From contig CALPOS020000125.1 of assembly GCA_943325255.2 (NCBI GenBank), forward strand, positions 1 to 6,482: a stretch of DNA of 6,482 nucleotides, given 5' to 3'. A program made the position numbers and the translations under genes. The DNA is from Sphingobacterium thalpophilum. GTDB taxonomy: Bacteria; Bacteroidota; Bacteroidia; Flavobacteriales; Flavobacteriaceae. The notes below the pieces were generated by a model. That model made no database searches, was not told where the DNA came from, and was given only the letters and a program-made list of their open reading frames with translations. Positions 4,939-6,482 of this stretch are shown here, in pieces (positions within the stretch are counted from its first letter, which is position 1; each line of letters opens with the position of its first letter).

Positions 4939-6482
4939 ATGAAATTAAAAATACTATTTTTTGCCCTTTTTACGACTTTTTTGTCTTGGGGTCAGTTGAC
5001 TGAAGGTTTTGAATCGGGGCTGCCTTCGGCAGGTTATACAGCAGCGACTACTTATGTTTTGGCATCAGGGACTTGGTCTGGTCAAGCAAATGGCGTAACA
5101 AGAGGAACGACGGGAATGAACTCTGGGTTATATTCTTGTCAATTAAGAAGTCAAACTGGAGCTTCCGTAATTACTCCCAACATGACAAGTGGGGTTGGAA
5201 CAGTTACTTTTTATGGATTTTCTAGTATTGCAGCAGGTTCGGTTCAAGTTAATTATTCAATTGATGGCGGTGCAAATTGGATTGCTGCCACTGGCTCACC
5301 ATTTTCAGTCACTAATACTGGCGTTCCAGTTTTGAAGACTGCGACCATTAATAATTCTAGCCCTAATATCATCGTTCAATTTTATAGAACTGCTGGAACA
5401 GTTTATATTGATGATGTTAATATTACCTCCTATACTAATTCTGAAATGAATATTCAGGGCAATAGTGTCAATATTACGGATGGTGACACAACTCCTTCGA
5501 CTAGTGACAGTACTGATTTTGATTTGGTTTCTGTCGGAAGTTCAGTTGTTAAGGTATTTACAATTCAAAATACAGGAACAGGCGCATTGAATTTGACGGG
5601 AGCTAGTCCGTATGTTTCCATAACTGGGGCGAATGCCGCTGATTTTTCTGTATCAATTCTTCCTGTTACTCCAGTTGCAGCAATTTCAGGCACGACTACT
5701 TTTGAAATTACATTTACGCCGTCCGCCGGAGGGTTGAGAACAGCTACATTGTCTATTGCGAATAACGATGCAAATGAAAACCCATACAATTTTAACGTAC
5801 AAGGTGTAGGAACTACTTGTACTTCTGCAGTTATTGCATCTGTGTTTCCATTATCGGGGCCACAGGGAACAATCGTAACAATTACAGCTAGTTCAGGCAA
5901 CCTTACTGGTGCTACTGCAAAAGTTGGTGGAGTGAATGCAGCGGTTTTGTCGAGTACGTCAACGCAATTGGTTATTGTTGTGCCGGCCGGAGCGTCATCG
6001 GGTGGAATTGTAATTACTGATGCGCAACCTTGCGCAGTAACAACAGCGTTTACTTTTATTAATAAAGATTTGACTTCCTGTGAAGGTAGTTCAGGAGTTT
6101 ATACTGATTTGATGATATCGGAAATTTATGATGCACAAGCTGGTTCTGGAGGTGTAATTGAATTGTATAATGGTACCGCTAGCCCAATTGACATGGGAGT
6201 TGGAATATACAAAATAAGGAGATACGCAAATTTTACAGATGTTACGCCATCGATTCAAGTTTCTTTAACAGGTGTAATTAATTCAGGGCAAATTATTTTG
6301 GTTCGCGCAGATGCGACTGTAACTTGCGCGGCTCAAGTAGGCACGCCTTATGCTACTTTGGGTTCTGGTTTTAACGCAGACGATCGAATTGATTTGACAA
6401 AAAGTGCTGCAAACACAGTAGTTGATCAAATTAGAACGCGAAATAATACTGGATTTTCGATGATTCGTGTTTCGCCTACAGG
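4939..6482 (+). CDS. Secreted multidomain protein (ASH, IPT/TIG and lamin-tail domains), 3' end missing
   Basis: The frame is open from here to the window edge (514 codons plus 2 nt), so the C terminus is unseen. The start at 4939 gives a clean signal peptide: MKLK, a hydrophobic [10 protein letters not shown] core, then SWGQ with likely cleavage near the Gln. The in-frame ATG at 4921 would put six extra residues ahead of it. Domains in order: a beta-sandwich of about 24-162, opening FESGLP and closing VYIDDVNIT, resembling adhesive or carbohydrate-binding jelly rolls; an ASH/HYDIN-like choice-of-anchor domain, about 169-292 ([48 protein letters not shown]); an IPT/TIG Ig-like domain, about 295-374; and a lamin-tail (LTD) domain from about 390 ([24 protein letters not shown]). 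Such proteins are usually exported by the type IX system and carry a C-terminal sorting domain, which would lie beyond the window. Adhesin or exoenzyme scaffold are both possible; no catalytic domain is visible. Confidence 0.85.
   Translation, partial: MKLKILFFALFTTFLSWGQLTEGFESGLPSAGYTAATTYVLASGTWSGQANGVTRGTTGMNSGLYSCQLRSQTGASVITPNMTSGVGTVTFYGFSSIAAGSVQVNYSIDGGANWIAATGSPFSVTNTGVPVLKTATINNSSPNIIVQFYRTAGTVYIDDVNITSYTNSEMNIQGNSVNITDGDTTPSTSDSTDFDLVSVGSSVVKVFTIQNTGTGALNLTGASPYVSITGANAADFSVSILPVTPVAAISGTTTFEITFTPSAGGLRTATLSIANNDANENPYNFNVQGVGTTCTSAVIASVFPLSGPQGTIVTITASSGNLTGATAKVGGVNAAVLSSTSTQLVIVVPAGASSGGIVITDAQPCAVTTAFTFINKDLTSCEGSSGVYTDLMISEIYDAQAGSGGVIELYNGTASPIDMGVGIYKIRRYANFTDVTPSIQVSLTGVINSGQIILVRADATVTCAAQVGTPYATLGSGFNADDRIDLTKSAANTVVDQIRTRNNTGFSMIRVSPT

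Noticed and set aside
5565..5900. 111-codon open frame on the minus strand
   Set aside because: It is antisense to the ASH and IPT/TIG region of the secreted protein, whose frame is continuous; low-complexity Thr/Val/Ala codons explain the open antisense frame.

Overview
The window looks like chromosomal DNA from a member of the Bacteroidota, most likely a Flavobacterium-like flavobacterium. Four things point there: low to moderate GC, no Shine-Dalgarno sites ahead of clear genes, a TTG / TAnnTTTG promoter of the Bacteroidota type, and a modular secreted protein of the kind typical of gliding flavobacteria. No rRNA, tRNA, CRISPR array or transposase was seen.

Bases 1-3016 are a biotin gene cluster on the + strand: the 3' part of bioF (KAPA synthase), bioD (dethiobiotin synthetase) and bioA (DAPA aminotransferase). 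BioF makes KAPA, BioA converts it to DAPA and BioD closes the ureido ring to give dethiobiotin. BioB and the pimeloyl-supply genes are not in the window. The cluster is interrupted twice. Between bioF and bioD lies a small cassette (484-955) made of a GxxExxY-family (PD-(D/E)XK nuclease-like) gene between two 19-nt inverted repeats. That gene carries an in-frame TAG exactly at the signature Tyr codon. Between bioD and bioA lies a 164-nt spacer with a purine-rich tandem repeat.

Bases 3017-3169 hold a nested palindromic repeat. Then comes a beta-ketoacyl-synthase-like gene (3170-4324) with a TTG start and an unusual active-site His motif; its position suggests, but does not prove, a link to acyl-chain or pimeloyl precursor synthesis. 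It converges on recX (4321-4800, - strand), and the two stop codons overlap.

From 4801 a divergent intergenic region with a good flavobacterial promoter drives a long secreted modular protein: signal peptide, N-terminal beta-sandwich, ASH-type choice-of-anchor domain, IPT/TIG domain and lamin-tail domain. It stays open to the window edge.

The most unusual content is the inverted-repeat-bounded GxxExxY cassette, which fits exactly between the bioF stop and the bioD start. Second is the atypical ketoacyl synthase next to the biotin genes.
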